Assembly (NCBI GenBank): GCA_016715825.1
Contig: JADJXO010000009.1
Span: 55,747 to 119,746 of the forward strand
DNA: 64,000 nucleotides
Reading direction: 5' to 3'
Origin: Nitrospira sp.
GTDB lineage: Bacteria; Nitrospirota; Nitrospiria; Nitrospirales; Nitrospiraceae
The notes under the pieces were generated by a model. The model searched no databases. It saw only the letters and a program-made list of their open reading frames with translations, and had not been told where the DNA came from. The position numbers and the translations under genes are program-made. This document shows, in pieces, positions 8,704 through 17,099 of the stretch (the first letter of the stretch is position 1; each line of letters opens with the position of its first letter).

Positions 8704-9169
8704 GGTTAGGGGTCTGCTCGTAGTACGGGTCAGGTTGTCCACCGTGAGGGTATGTCCGTTTGCACAGGACTACCAGGGTCGCGGTTCCTCGGCCTTGGAC
8801 GCATTGGTCCAATGACGCTGAGAAATCAAGCGTGCCGTTCAGATTAACGGTAAAGGGAAAGTCAAAGGTAAAGCTGATGAACTTATACTTTCCCGGCCGT
8901 AACGGTAATTCACGACGTTCCGATGTCTTCGGGGCATCCAATGACTCGGGATCAGAGTTCCAGATGGAAGGGGTGATCCCCGGCACTTGCCACCATGAAG
9001 TCGGTACCAGCTTCGTTGCGTCGATGGTAATCAGGTGTTGTTTGAGATGCGCAGGAGGCTCCCCCCCATAGCTCCATTGGGAAGAACCGATCATCAGTAA
9101 GATGAGTAAGATGCCCAACGTCCATCGGAACGCCGGGAACCGTCGTGGTATCGCAACGCCGTCGTGCAT
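8696..9169 (-). CDS. Exported or membrane-anchored protein of unknown function
   Basis: A 157-residue protein that I do not recognise. Residues ~16-31 (TLGILLILLMIGSS) form a hydrophobic segment after a basic N-terminus, consistent with a signal peptide or signal anchor. The mature part is beta-rich (KYKFISFTFDFPFTVNLNG) and contains two Cys (DQCVQG and VVLCKR) that could form a disulphide. The start ATG 9169 lies 5 bp after the stop of the phosphatase-like gene; a longer frame from 9256 would overlap that gene by ~80 bp. It overlaps the next HEAT gene by 8 bp. Its place between an exported pseudo-phosphatase and the HEAT proteins suggests a shared function. Confidence 0.65.
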   Translation of the reverse strand: MHDGVAIPRRFPAFRWTLGILLILLMIGSSQWSYGGEPPAHLKQHLITIDATKLVPTSWWQVPGITPSIWNSDPESLDAPKTSERRELPLRPGKYKFISFTFDFPFTVNLNGTLDFSASLDQCVQGRGTATLVVLCKRTYPHGGQPDPYYEQTPNHG

Positions 9170-9174
9170 GGTTC

Positions 9175-10197
9175 TTAACGTTTCTTCACCCGAGGCATGG
9201 ACTTCCGAGCTGTCGCCGGTGGCTGAAAAATTTCTTCCACAACCTGACTGTCCCATTCAGTGTGGGTCTCAAGCTTGAGAATCCGCATTACCGTCGCCCC
9301 GGTGTCGATAATGGATACCGGCTGATTGATGGTTTGGCCGCGCTTGATCCCCGCACCGGAGACGATCCATGGAACGACCGGTGCATCGCTTTGCGGCGTC
9401 TCGCCTCCAGGGTCGGTTCCCTTTCCACTGAGCGCCGTAACCAGAACGGTGGTCCGGTCCAAGAGTTTATAGTGCGTGAATAGATCGAGCACGGATTTCA
9501 TCGATGCGTCAACGGCCTGTAGGGCATCTCGATACTCCTTCGAATCCCATCCGTGGGTTAGACCGGCCCTGCCTGCTTCCGGAAGATGAACCACCAATAA
9601 GTGGGGCAATGCAAGGACGGCATGGCCATAGCCATGCCCGCTCGTGGCTTTCTGGAAATACTGCTGGATGTAGGCAACGAGTTTTTGCGGGCCGCACTCG
9701 GGCCGCAACGCCCCGCAGAGTTGATAATCCGTATAGGGTGTCGGTTTCGCCAGCTGGTAGAGAGATTCATCCATAAAGAAAATGGCACTATCACGGCCTC
9801 CGCTCAAGTCCAGGTAGTCGAACAGACTGGGTGGGCGGGGATAGCCTCGGCTGAATTCAAACGAATTCCAGGTGATTCCATGCTTCTCCACCGGCATGCC
9901 GGTAATTAGGGAGGCCATGGTGGGCAGGCGCAAGGCCGGCTCCACTCCTCCCGCGGTCCAGGTGACGGATCCCTCCTTGATCAGCTTCTTCAAGACCGGC
10001 ATTGCCGCACCCTTGAGCGAATCGTGGCTAAACCCCTCTAGAACGAACAGGACGACATGTTCGGCCTGAGGGGTGGAAGACGCGGTCCTTTTGCCGGTGG
10101 ATGGCGCTGCCTGGCTGCTGGTTGGGATCCCGATATCAAGGGAGAAAGCTAGTAACCCAAGAAAAACCAGAGAAAAATACCGGGAAAGTTGTTGCAT
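9175..10197 (-). CDS. Exported alkaline-phosphatase-fold protein, probably inactive
   Basis: First gene of the HEAT operon (340 aa). Residues 1-30 are a signal peptide (LVFLGLLAFSL, then TSSQAAPS). The rest matches the type I phosphodiesterase/nucleotide pyrophosphatase fold: VVLFVLEGFSHDSL, PVLKKLIKEG and LPTMASLITGMPVEKHGITW align well with VLxDGxRxDxL, the nucleophile strand and TGxxPxxHGI. Key residues appear changed: the first metal-binding Asp is Glu54, the nucleophile Thr is replaced by Arg (Arg90), and the usual VTxDHG is VTALSGKGT. Substrate binding without catalysis is therefore likely. ATG 10197 is preferred over TTG 10203. The fold is fairly certain; loss of activity is an inference from hand alignment. 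Confidence 0.75.
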   Translation of the reverse strand: MQQLSRYFSLVFLGLLAFSLDIGIPTSSQAAPSTGKRTASSTPQAEHVVLFVLEGFSHDSLKGAAMPVLKKLIKEGSVTWTAGGVEPALRLPTMASLITGMPVEKHGITWNSFEFSRGYPRPPSLFDYLDLSGGRDSAIFFMDESLYQLAKPTPYTDYQLCGALRPECGPQKLVAYIQQYFQKATSGHGYGHAVLALPHLLVVHLPEAGRAGLTHGWDSKEYRDALQAVDASMKSVLDLFTHYKLLDRTTVLVTALSGKGTDPGGETPQSDAPVVPWIVSGAGIKRGQTINQPVSIIDTGATVMRILKLETHTEWDSQVVEEIFQPPATARKSMPRVKKR

Positions 10198-10397
10198 GAC
10201 CAAGAATAACCCTCAATATGTACGCGATGTAGGAGCCGACGACCTAGTACCCTAACATGCAAATTTTCTGGAAGGCAAGGTGGGGCAATGCTTTCGCAGA
10301 ATGCTGGCTAGGCCGACGTCCTACTGTTATGCTGAATGAGAAGCGTTTTTGCTAGGCTTGTACCCAAGCCGATTGTGTGACAGGGGAAGCTGAGGTG

Positions 10398-11291
10398 ATG
10401 TTGAACGGCCTGCCATACCAACTCTTTCGCGTTCTTCCTTTTTGCAGCGCTCTCATCGTGATGTCTTCATTCGAGGATCCAGCGCTGGCCGACATCCGAG
10501 TCGTGAATGCACAGGGCGAACATCGGATGGGAGACCGTGATACTCGTGAAGATGCGATCAAGCTCGCCGTCGACGCCGCCAAGCGAAACGCTCTCGAGCA
10601 AGTTGCGGTCTACCTGGAGAGTGTCACCGTCGTCAGTGATATGGACGTGACCAAGGATGAAATCCGTACCTACACGGCCGGATTGGTAATCGTGCTCACC
10701 CAACAGGTCACGACCACTCTCGACGGCGATGTCGTGGTGATACAGGCGAATCTGCTTGCACAGATGGACACGGACGAAGTGGCGCGGGCGATCACAGCTC
10801 TTCGGGAAAACGAAGATGCACGGGTACAACTGGCTGTGCTGAAAAGAGAGAACGAACAACTCCAAGAAGAGTTGAATACCGTAACTCAGACGCTGGGCAC
10901 TGCGGCGACTCCTGAGCAAGTCCAGCAGGCGGCTCAAAAGCGGAAGGAGATTCTCAATCGTGTCCAGTCGAATGCCATGGTGTCACAAGCTTGGACGAGC
11001 TGGGTGCTTGTCTCGCCAGGTGGCGTTCCTCAAGGTCTACTGAATAGCGCGAGCGGACTCTCACCTGCCAACCCCCATATTGCAGTTGCGCAGCAGATTA
11101 TCGCCTACCGGCAACCACGGGTCCCTGGACAACCGCCTACACCTGGAAGCAGGCCACCGCAGATGCCAAAACACGAAATGATTCCGCCGCCTGGCGTCTC
11201 AGGTGCTTCGCGCACGCCCAATGAAATGATCCATCGTGCTCCGACGAGGCCTCCTCAGGTAAACCATCCGAGGGGAGGCGAACGACGATGA
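10398..11291 (+). CDS. Exported LPP20-like protein with coiled coil
   Basis: A 297-residue protein beginning with a signal peptide (about residues 1-32, ending FEDPALA). Residues ~35-140 match the LPP20/FlgT-N type fold by eye: EDAIKLAVDAAKRNALEQVA, then ESVTVVSDMD and IRTYTAGLVIV. A heptad-like helix follows (LAVLKRENEQLQEELN, about residues 150-175), and the last ~80 residues are proline-rich and probably disordered. ATG 10398 is chosen because it starts the signal peptide and follows GAGGTG; an upstream GTG at 10377 is less likely. It overlaps the next gene by 4 bp (ATGA), so the two are coupled. No lipobox Cys is seen, so it is periplasmic or outer-membrane associated rather than a lipoprotein. 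Confidence 0.65.
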   Translation: MLNGLPYQLFRVLPFCSALIVMSSFEDPALADIRVVNAQGEHRMGDRDTREDAIKLAVDAAKRNALEQVAVYLESVTVVSDMDVTKDEIRTYTAGLVIVLTQQVTTTLDGDVVVIQANLLAQMDTDEVARAITALRENEDARVQLAVLKRENEQLQEELNTVTQTLGTAATPEQVQQAAQKRKEILNRVQSNAMVSQAWTSWVLVSPGGVPQGLLNSASGLSPANPHIAVAQQIIAYRQPRVPGQPPTPGSRPPQMPKHEMIPPPGVSGASRTPNEMIHRAPTRPPQVNHPRGGERR

Positions 11292-11746
11292 AAAACCAGG
11301 TTGGGATTCTCATCGTCGCTCTTGGATTCTGGATCAATGCAGGCTGGGGCCCCAACAGGCTGGAAGCAGCAGTATCCGACAACGGTGGCTATTCTTCAGA
11401 TCAGTATTGGATCGGTCGAGGACAGGGCGATCTCACGAAAGGCAAGATGGTTTGCCAACGGGTGTCGGAGCTTTCGGCTCGAACCGATTTAGCCAAGCAG
11501 ATTCGCGTGCTTGTGAAGGAACATCTGATCGATCGTGTCCGCGAACGATCGGGGCGCGAGAGCGAGCAGGATATCGAGCTGACCCGTGAGGAGCTTGTGC
11601 AGGAATATTTGCAAGATGTGAAGATCATCGACCGCCGAATCGATGAGGAAAATAAGATGTGTACCGCCACTGCTGTGATGCCCAAGAACCGTGTTCAATC
11701 GGCCCCCGCTCCCGATCAAGAATCCGCCCCTGCTCGTCTTCCGTAG
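11288..11746 (+). CDS. Exported LPP20-like small protein
   Basis: A 152-residue protein with an N-terminal signal peptide (VGILIVALGFWINAGWG, cleavage probably before residue 30). The mature part contains KGKMVCQRVSELSARTDLAK, an Ala/Lys helix pattern shared with LPP20-like domains and with the gene upstream, and two Cys that could pair (MVCQR and NKMCTA). The start ATG 11288 lies inside the ATGA overlap with the preceding gene. Both products should be exported and may form a complex. The family is weakly recognised and no enzymatic function is proposed. The C-terminal ~20 residues are Pro/Ala/Gln-rich. Confidence 0.6.
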   Translation: MKNQVGILIVALGFWINAGWGPNRLEAAVSDNGGYSSDQYWIGRGQGDLTKGKMVCQRVSELSARTDLAKQIRVLVKEHLIDRVRERSGRESEQDIELTREELVQEYLQDVKIIDRRIDEENKMCTATAVMPKNRVQSAPAPDQESAPARLP

Positions 11747-11800
11747 TTGTCTCAATGCTCTTGTTGCAGCTTCCAACCGATATCAGATATGTAATCGGAC

Positions 11801-13069
11801 ATGCCGGTTGAGAATAATTTCCAGCACGATGAGCTGTCACGGAAGAACCCGGGCGAGCGATTGAGTAGTGCCGACCTGGCGGATACCGTTTCTCCGGATT
11901 CCCCAGAATGGGGCGAGGCAATGGCTCGGTCTGGGGAACGTCTAGCTCAGGCCGGTGTTGCCAGCGTTGTCTTCATCCATGGTTCAATCCACGGTACTGA
12001 TGTGTTCGGTATGCAGCGGCTGGACGAGGTGGGCGGGCTCAAACGAGGGTACTCGCGAGGTGTATCGGGGGTCGATGCCTTGCTCGCAGCGATGCGTGAA
12101 GAAAGCAATGGTATCCCGTTGCTGCCGGGTGGGTGCAAGCCGCCGCTCAAAGACGATGATGAGACGAAAGCCTTGCTGGATGAGCAAGTTGGTGATGCAG
12201 GCAACTTTATGGACGCCAACGTTCAATCTTTCAAGAGGGCCATCAATACAAATCTGGCTCAGCCAATCTCCTGTGACAGGCTACTCTGGTCATCGGAGCA
12301 TCATCATCTTGGGCGAGCGCTTGCCGCGGTGGTGTTACTTGCCAAACTGCATGGATTATGTGAGAGGCAGAACCTGCAGCAGGGACATCGGATTCTCATA
12401 CAGGGACATGGGCAAGCGGGGCTGGTTCTGGCCCTCGTGTCGAATTTTCTTTGCTCGAGCCCAATCACCGGACGCTCCAAGCTGCTTAGTATTCTCAGTG
12501 GCTATGCAGAACAGACCAACCAGCCGGAGGTCGCCGAGATTGTAGGCCGAATCGAGCCGTTGCTTGCGACGGCCACACTCCTCAACGGAGCCTCGCTCGA
12601 CATCGTGACCTATGGGACGCCCGTCCGCTATGGGTGGGACCCGTCCGGGATCGGGAACTTGCTCCACATCGTGAATCACCGTAACCTGAGAACCGATGGA
12701 AAAAGCTGGCTGGCGAAAATGGAGCTGCCGCAGATTACGATGGAGATGCCGATCGCTTGGGGCGGAGACTATGTTCAAGAACTGGCGGTGGCCGGCACTG
12801 ATGCCGTCCCGCAGACGGAGTCAGCTAAAGCGGCAAACAAACGGGTGTGGGAGATGGTCGAGCCGTATGATGGATTCGAGCGCTGGCTGGAATGTGCCAG
12901 GCGCGCCGTGCGCATTCCGAGTGAAGGGCGCTGTCTCCTGGTCGATTACAAAGACAGCATCGGCTCAAGCAATCCTCGCGACCATTACTATGGTCACGCC
13001 GTCTATACCAGGCAGCATGCCGTATTGTTCAACACGACACAGATTGTTCGTGCCTTCTATGAAGCTTAA
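11801..13069 (+). CDS. Alpha/beta-hydrolase-like protein lacking the nucleophile Ser
   Basis: A 422-residue protein with no signal peptide. VASVVFIHGSIHG (His60-Gly-Ser) looks like the oxyanion-loop strand of an alpha/beta hydrolase. HRILIQGHGQAGLVLAL (around residues 197-211) sits where lipases have GHSQGG, so the nucleophile Ser is Gly204. LDIVTYGTPVRYGW resembles the strand after the elbow, and YYGHAVYT carries a candidate catalytic-type His399. A region of about 120 residues between the first strand and the elbow would form a cap. It could be a non-catalytic hydrolase-fold protein. No close family was recognised. ATG 11801 lies 55 bp after the LPP20-like pair, so co-transcription is possible. 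The end converges on lon with a 4-bp overlap. Confidence 0.6.
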   Translation: MPVENNFQHDELSRKNPGERLSSADLADTVSPDSPEWGEAMARSGERLAQAGVASVVFIHGSIHGTDVFGMQRLDEVGGLKRGYSRGVSGVDALLAAMREESNGIPLLPGGCKPPLKDDDETKALLDEQVGDAGNFMDANVQSFKRAINTNLAQPISCDRLLWSSEHHHLGRALAAVVLLAKLHGLCERQNLQQGHRILIQGHGQAGLVLALVSNFLCSSPITGRSKLLSILSGYAEQTNQPEVAEIVGRIEPLLATATLLNGASLDIVTYGTPVRYGWDPSGIGNLLHIVNHRNLRTDGKSWLAKMELPQITMEMPIAWGGDYVQELAVAGTDAVPQTESAKAANKRVWEMVEPYDGFERWLECARRAVRIPSEGRCLLVDYKDSIGSSNPRDHYYGHAVYTRQHAVLFNTTQIVRAFYEA

Positions 13070-15474
13070 GTATCTGCGCTGTCGGTGCCAGAGGTTGTCA
13101 GAGGGTTCTTACCGCTGCCGACTGAGGCGTAATGCGAATCAGGATTGAAGGCTGCTGGTAACACCTCTTCGATTCGCTCAGCCAGAATAAAGGTCAACTC
13201 GTCGCGTACTTCTTGCGGGACATCTTTGAGATCTTTCTCATTCGCCTTCGGCAGGATGATGCGTGTGATGCCGGCGCGGTGGGCGGCCAGCACCTTTTCT
13301 TTGATGCCGCCCACCGGCAAGACTAGTCCGCTCAGACTGATTTCGCCCGTCATGGCCGTATCGCTTCGTACCGCCTTACCCTCATACACCGACGCCAACG
13401 CGGTCGCCATAGTGATTCCCGCTGAGGGGCCGTCCTTGGGTATGGCTCCGGAAGGGACGTGGATATGGATGCCATTTCGCTTAAAACGTGAAATGTCCAA
13501 ACCCATACTCTCCGCGTGCGACCAGAGATAGCTCCGTGCCGCGCGCGCAGATTCTTGCATGATATCCCCTAGCTGTCCCGTCAGGGTCAGATCATGGCTG
13601 CCGGGGAGTAGCGTGGTTTCAATATAGAGCACGTCCCCACCGGTGGGAGTCCAAGCGAGGCCTGTGGCTACGCCAGGAGGAAGATTCTTCCGGGCTTCTT
13701 CAGGCATGAACCGTTCGGAGCCCAACCATTCAGCCAGCATGTCGGCCTGAATCGTGACGGGTTGGCGTACCTGGTCTTCCGGGAGGTCGGCAAACGTCAA
13801 GGCGACTTTTCTGGTCAACCGTCCCAGCATCTGCTCGAGTTGGCGCACACCGGCTTCACGGGTATAGCGCGAGATGACGAGATTCAAGACCTCGTCCGTA
13901 AGCACCGCTTCGCGATCCATGATGCCTGCCTCTTTGAGCCGTCTCGGCCACAAGTAGCGACGGGCAATTTCGGCCTTTTCCCGCTCACTGTACCCTTGCA
14001 GACGAATGATCTCCATGCGGTCCAACAACGGCTGGCTGATCGTGTCGAGGGTGTTGGCCGTGGTGATGAAGAAGACCTTCGACAGATCGAACGGCAGATC
14101 CAAGTAGTGATCGCGAAACGTGTGATTCTGTGCTGGGTCAAGAATCTCCAACAGCGCTGCTGCGGGATCCCCTCGGAAATCGCGCCCCATTTTATCGACT
14201 TCGTCCAGCATCAGAACTGGATTGTTGACGCCAGCTCGTCGGATCGCTTGAATAATGCGGCCCGGCAATGATGCGACATAGGTGCGACGATGGCCTCGCA
14301 GTTCAGCCTCGTCATGGACGCCGCCCAAGCTGAACCGTTCGAAGGTCCGGCCCATTGCCCTCGCGATCGATTGTCCCAAGCTGGTCTTGCCGACACCAGG
14401 AGGGCCGACTAGACAGAGGATCGGGGCTTTGGCCGTCGGGTTGAGTTTCAAGACGGCCAAGTGTTCGACGATCCGCTCCTTTACTTCCTTAATACCGTAG
14501 TGATCATCTTCGAGCACTTGACGAACCGTGGAGAGATCGAGATGCTCTTCTGAGGCCTTCCTCCAAGGGAGTTCGAGGACCAGCTCCAGGTAGGTTCTAA
14601 GGACCTGATGGTCCGGTGACGTCGGCGGGACCTTCCCGAGCCGGGCGACGTCCCGTTCGACTTCCTTACGAACGTGATCAGGGAGGTCGGCTTCAGCGAT
14701 TTGTTTCTTTAAACGTGCCACCTCGTTCTCGTCGTCTTCGCGTTCCCCTAATTCTTCCTGGATGGCTTTCAGCTGTTCGCGCAAGATGTACTCTCGCTGG
14801 CTCTTCCCGATCTTTGTCTGCGCATCTTTCGCGATCTTGTCTCGCAGTTGAAGGATTTGAAGTTCTTTCGAAAGCGCAGCGTAGAGACTACGCAGCAGGT
14901 CGAGCGTTGAAGTACATTCCAGCAACCGTTGCTCCTCGACGACATTGAGATTCACTAAAGAGGCAATACGATACGCTAGGGAGAGAGAATCGTCCTCATT
15001 GCTCAGGACAGTAGTGACTTCTTGAACACCTGGCGCCTGAATGAGTCGGGGCAGATCGGACAGCAATTCCTGAATCGCTCGATGCAGGGCTTGGACTTCC
15101 GGCCCGCTGTCGGAAGGAGGCTCGAGCGTCCGAACACGAACCGTGGAATAGGGAGTGGACTGTACTTCTTTCAGGACCACGACTCGGTCCAATCCCTGGA
15201 CGAGAGCGTGAACCGTTCCTTCTGTCGACTGGCCCAGTTGCTTGATAATTGCTTTCGTGCCGATAGAATAGAGATCCGATAAGCCAGGCTCCTCGGTTTG
15301 AGGATCTCGCTGAGCTACGACGACGATCATCTTGTCTTCCGTCTTCATGGCCGCATTAACGGCGGCAATCGACCGTTCGCGTCCGATTGTCAACGGCATC
15401 ATCACTCCGGGAAACAACACCGTACGTTTGACCGGTAATATCGGTAATGTGGACAATACATCATTGTTTTCCAT
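13066..15474 (-). CDS. lon: ATP-dependent Lon protease
   Basis: LonA of 802 residues, the usual length. The N-terminal substrate-binding domain begins LPILPVKRTVLFPGVMMPL; a coiled-coil linker follows (YILREQLKAIQEELGE). The AAA+ module has Walker A GPPGVGKTS (Lys363) and Walker B MLDEVDKM. The C-terminal protease domain has the dyad Ser684 in PKDGPSAGI and Lys727 in GGIKEKVLAAHRAGI. It degrades misfolded and regulatory proteins in the cytoplasm. The start ATG 15474 is chosen because the conserved domain follows directly and AAGGATGGGG precedes it; an upstream frame from 15606 is not Lon-like. A TATAAT lies upstream. It runs convergent with the hydrolase-like gene and divergent from the Nudix gene. 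Confidence 0.97.
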   Translation of the reverse strand: MENNDVLSTLPILPVKRTVLFPGVMMPLTIGRERSIAAVNAAMKTEDKMIVVVAQRDPQTEEPGLSDLYSIGTKAIIKQLGQSTEGTVHALVQGLDRVVVLKEVQSTPYSTVRVRTLEPPSDSGPEVQALHRAIQELLSDLPRLIQAPGVQEVTTVLSNEDDSLSLAYRIASLVNLNVVEEQRLLECTSTLDLLRSLYAALSKELQILQLRDKIAKDAQTKIGKSQREYILREQLKAIQEELGEREDDENEVARLKKQIAEADLPDHVRKEVERDVARLGKVPPTSPDHQVLRTYLELVLELPWRKASEEHLDLSTVRQVLEDDHYGIKEVKERIVEHLAVLKLNPTAKAPILCLVGPPGVGKTSLGQSIARAMGRTFERFSLGGVHDEAELRGHRRTYVASLPGRIIQAIRRAGVNNPVLMLDEVDKMGRDFRGDPAAALLEILDPAQNHTFRDHYLDLPFDLSKVFFITTANTLDTISQPLLDRMEIIRLQGYSEREKAEIARRYLWPRRLKEAGIMDREAVLTDEVLNLVISRYTREAGVRQLEQMLGRLTRKVALTFADLPEDQVRQPVTIQADMLAEWLGSERFMPEEARKNLPPGVATGLAWTPTGGDVLYIETTLLPGSHDLTLTGQLGDIMQESARAARSYLWSHAESMGLDISRFKRNGIHIHVPSGAIPKDGPSAGITMATALASVYEGKAVRSDTAMTGEISLSGLVLPVGGIKEKVLAAHRAGITRIILPKANEKDLKDVPQEVRDELTFILAERIEEVLPAAFNPDSHYASVGSGKNPLTTSGTDSADT

Positions 15475-15504
15475 CGTGCCCCATCCTTGCTGAGAGTTCA
15501 CAAC

Positions 15505-15510
15505 ATTATA
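15505..15510 (-). promoter_or_regulatory. -10 element of the lon promoter
   Basis: A perfect TATAAT on the minus strand about 30 bp before the lon ATG. No convincing -35 hexamer lies 16-18 bp further upstream, so it may depend on an activator or an alternative sigma factor; no clear heat-shock sigma consensus was found. Confidence 0.4.
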
Positions 15511-15674
15511 ACAACCTGATAGGTGTTCTCGCACGGAAGTCAAGGGATCTGCGCCAAGCCAAGGTTGGAGCCTTACGTGCAAAGTAGGGGCGTTTGTGCT
15601 ATCCATGCGTGGTATCTTAGGATTTCATACTGCGTCTATTGCTTCAGGTCAACGATCTGAGGCTGCCTGTTCGT

Positions 15675-16217
15675 ATGAATTACTGTAGCCACTGTGGTGC
15701 CTCTGTCACACGGAAGATTCCTCTTGGCGACAATCTGCCTCGTCATGTCTGCGATCGATGTGACCAGATTCACTACCAGAATCCAAAAATCGTCGCAGGT
15801 TGCATCCCGGAATGGGAAAACCAGATACTCCTCTGTCGTCGGGCGATTGAACCGAGGCTTGGCCTCTGGACCTTTCCCGCCGGATTCATGGAGCTTGGAG
15901 AAAGTACGGAGCATGCAGCGATTCGCGAGACGCAGGAAGAAGCCCGTGCTGACGTGACGATTACGGGACTGTATGCGGTGCTGAGTCTCCCGAAAATTGG
16001 ACAAGTCTACTTGGTATTTCGTGGTCGGATGAAGACGCCAGAGTTTCAGGCCGGACTGGAGAGCTTGGAGGTGAGACTATTTCCCCTCTCAGAAATTCCC
16101 TGGGAAACGATGGCGTTCCCTGTGGTCGGTGAAACCTTGAGGCGCTATGTCGCCGACGCGAAAAACGGGGAGTTTTCGGTCCATCTCGCCAGCCTTCCGG
16201 ACGAGCCAGCGTTTTAA
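15675..16217 (+). CDS. Nudix hydrolase with zinc ribbon (NudC-like)
   Basis: A 180-residue protein. The N-terminus has a CxxC...CxxC zinc ribbon (CSHCG and CDRCD). The Nudix box is complete (GFMELGESTEHAAIRETQEE), and the preceding LGLWTFPAG is typical of the ADP-ribose/NADH pyrophosphatase group. The family cleaves nucleoside diphosphates linked to another moiety. It is shorter than E. coli NudC (about 257 aa) and lacks its N-terminal domain, so the exact substrate is open. ATG 15675 is preferred over TTG 15639 because the zinc ribbon starts there; a weak GAGG lies upstream. The gene is divergent from lon. Confidence 0.85.
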   Translation: MNYCSHCGASVTRKIPLGDNLPRHVCDRCDQIHYQNPKIVAGCIPEWENQILLCRRAIEPRLGLWTFPAGFMELGESTEHAAIRETQEEARADVTITGLYAVLSLPKIGQVYLVFRGRMKTPEFQAGLESLEVRLFPLSEIPWETMAFPVVGETLRRYVADAKNGEFSVHLASLPDEPAF

Positions 16218-16282
16218 GTAGGGAGACCGATGTTCTTCCATATGATTTGGGAGTCGTGGAGGGGTGTGACTAAGAGGTAGCT

Positions 16283-16645
16283 CTACTCCGACAGATACTC
16301 CAACCATTCGGGGTCTTTGTTGCGGTCGGCCTGCAATTCAACGCCGAACCGTCGTCCGTCGACCCAGGAGACAATGGCTTGGGGAATACAGAGCGGAGAC
16401 TCCAAATCCGGTAGTTCAAGGAACAGGCCCAACTCCATCCCTTGCCGGACACGTTTGTTCCCCTGAATGCCGAATCCATAACGGCTGAGATCGGTGATGG
16501 TCCCATTGCCGATGATGATCGTATCGCCATCAGACCCGGAGTACCGGACTTTAAACTTTCCTCCGATTCGGGGTTCTCTTCGTCGCTCAGCGCCTGGGTT
16601 TGCTGGTTCCTCCTTGGCTTTTGCCGACGATTTCCACCACCGCAC
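16283..16645 (-). CDS. PilZ-domain protein
   Basis: A 120-residue single-domain PilZ protein. RRREPRIGGKFKVRY gives the basic RxxxR motif, and TDLSRYGFGIQG matches the (D/N)xSxxG motif of the c-di-GMP site with the final Gly shifted or replaced. The domain ends in VSWVDGRRFGVELQ. It starts at GTG 16645, supported by a strong AAGGAGG (16651-16657) five bases upstream; no ATG fits. It would act as a cytoplasmic c-di-GMP receptor if the binding site is intact. A second PilZ gene lies just upstream on the same strand, about 95 bp away. Confidence 0.8.
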   Translation of the reverse strand: MRWWKSSAKAKEEPANPGAERRREPRIGGKFKVRYSGSDGDTIIIGNGTITDLSRYGFGIQGNKRVRQGMELGLFLELPDLESPLCIPQAIVSWVDGRRFGVELQADRNKDPEWLEYLSE

Positions 16646-16739
16646 CGGTTCCTCCTTACCAGAAAGGCAATATTGAAACGGCGATCCGTTGCTAAAACTT
16701 GAAGCTAGTCAGAGCGAGTGCCACACCTCGGGAGTTGGC

Positions 16740-17099
16740 CTAGGTCTTGGGAAGCTCTTCTTTCGGAAGTATGACGGCCTGGCCCGCCGTCACGGAGAGC
16801 TGTTCGACCGCTCGTTTCAGTCGTTCTTGCTCGGCAGGCGCCATCGAAGAAAATTCGACGCCGATGCCGTGAGAGCCGGTCCACCGGACGGTCGCCTTGT
16901 TGATGTGAATCGGTGTCGCCTCGCCGGGCAGGTCAACCAGAAGTTCCAGCTGCATGCCGGTGAACGGTTTGATGACACTCTCCAGCCGACAACCCTTCAG
17001 GGACAGATCCTTTACTGAGGCGTTGTATCGAAGCTTATCCCTTTGGACCAACGTGCTGGATATGGTAACTGGATAGCGAGGGAATTTCCGAACAACCAT
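16740..17099 (-). CDS. PilZ-domain protein
   Basis: A 119-residue PilZ protein: RKFPRYPVTISSTLV at the N-terminus, then VKDLSLKGCRLES, which corresponds to D/NxSxxG with the usual glycine retained. ATVRWTGSHGIGVEF is the closing strand pair. A C-terminal helix (APAEQERLKRAVEQL) follows the barrel. GAGGA eight bases before ATG 17099 supports the start. It precedes the other PilZ gene (16283-16645) on the same strand and may share its transcript. No output domain is attached, so it probably acts through protein partners. Confidence 0.8.
   Translation of the reverse strand: MVVRKFPRYPVTISSTLVQRDKLRYNASVKDLSLKGCRLESVIKPFTGMQLELLVDLPGEATPIHINKATVRWTGSHGIGVEFSSMAPAEQERLKRAVEQLSVTAGQAVILPKEELPKT

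Noticed and set aside
13762..14271. A 169-codon plus-strand frame inside lon.
   Set aside because: Fully antisense to conserved Lon catalytic sequence; no start signal and no family.
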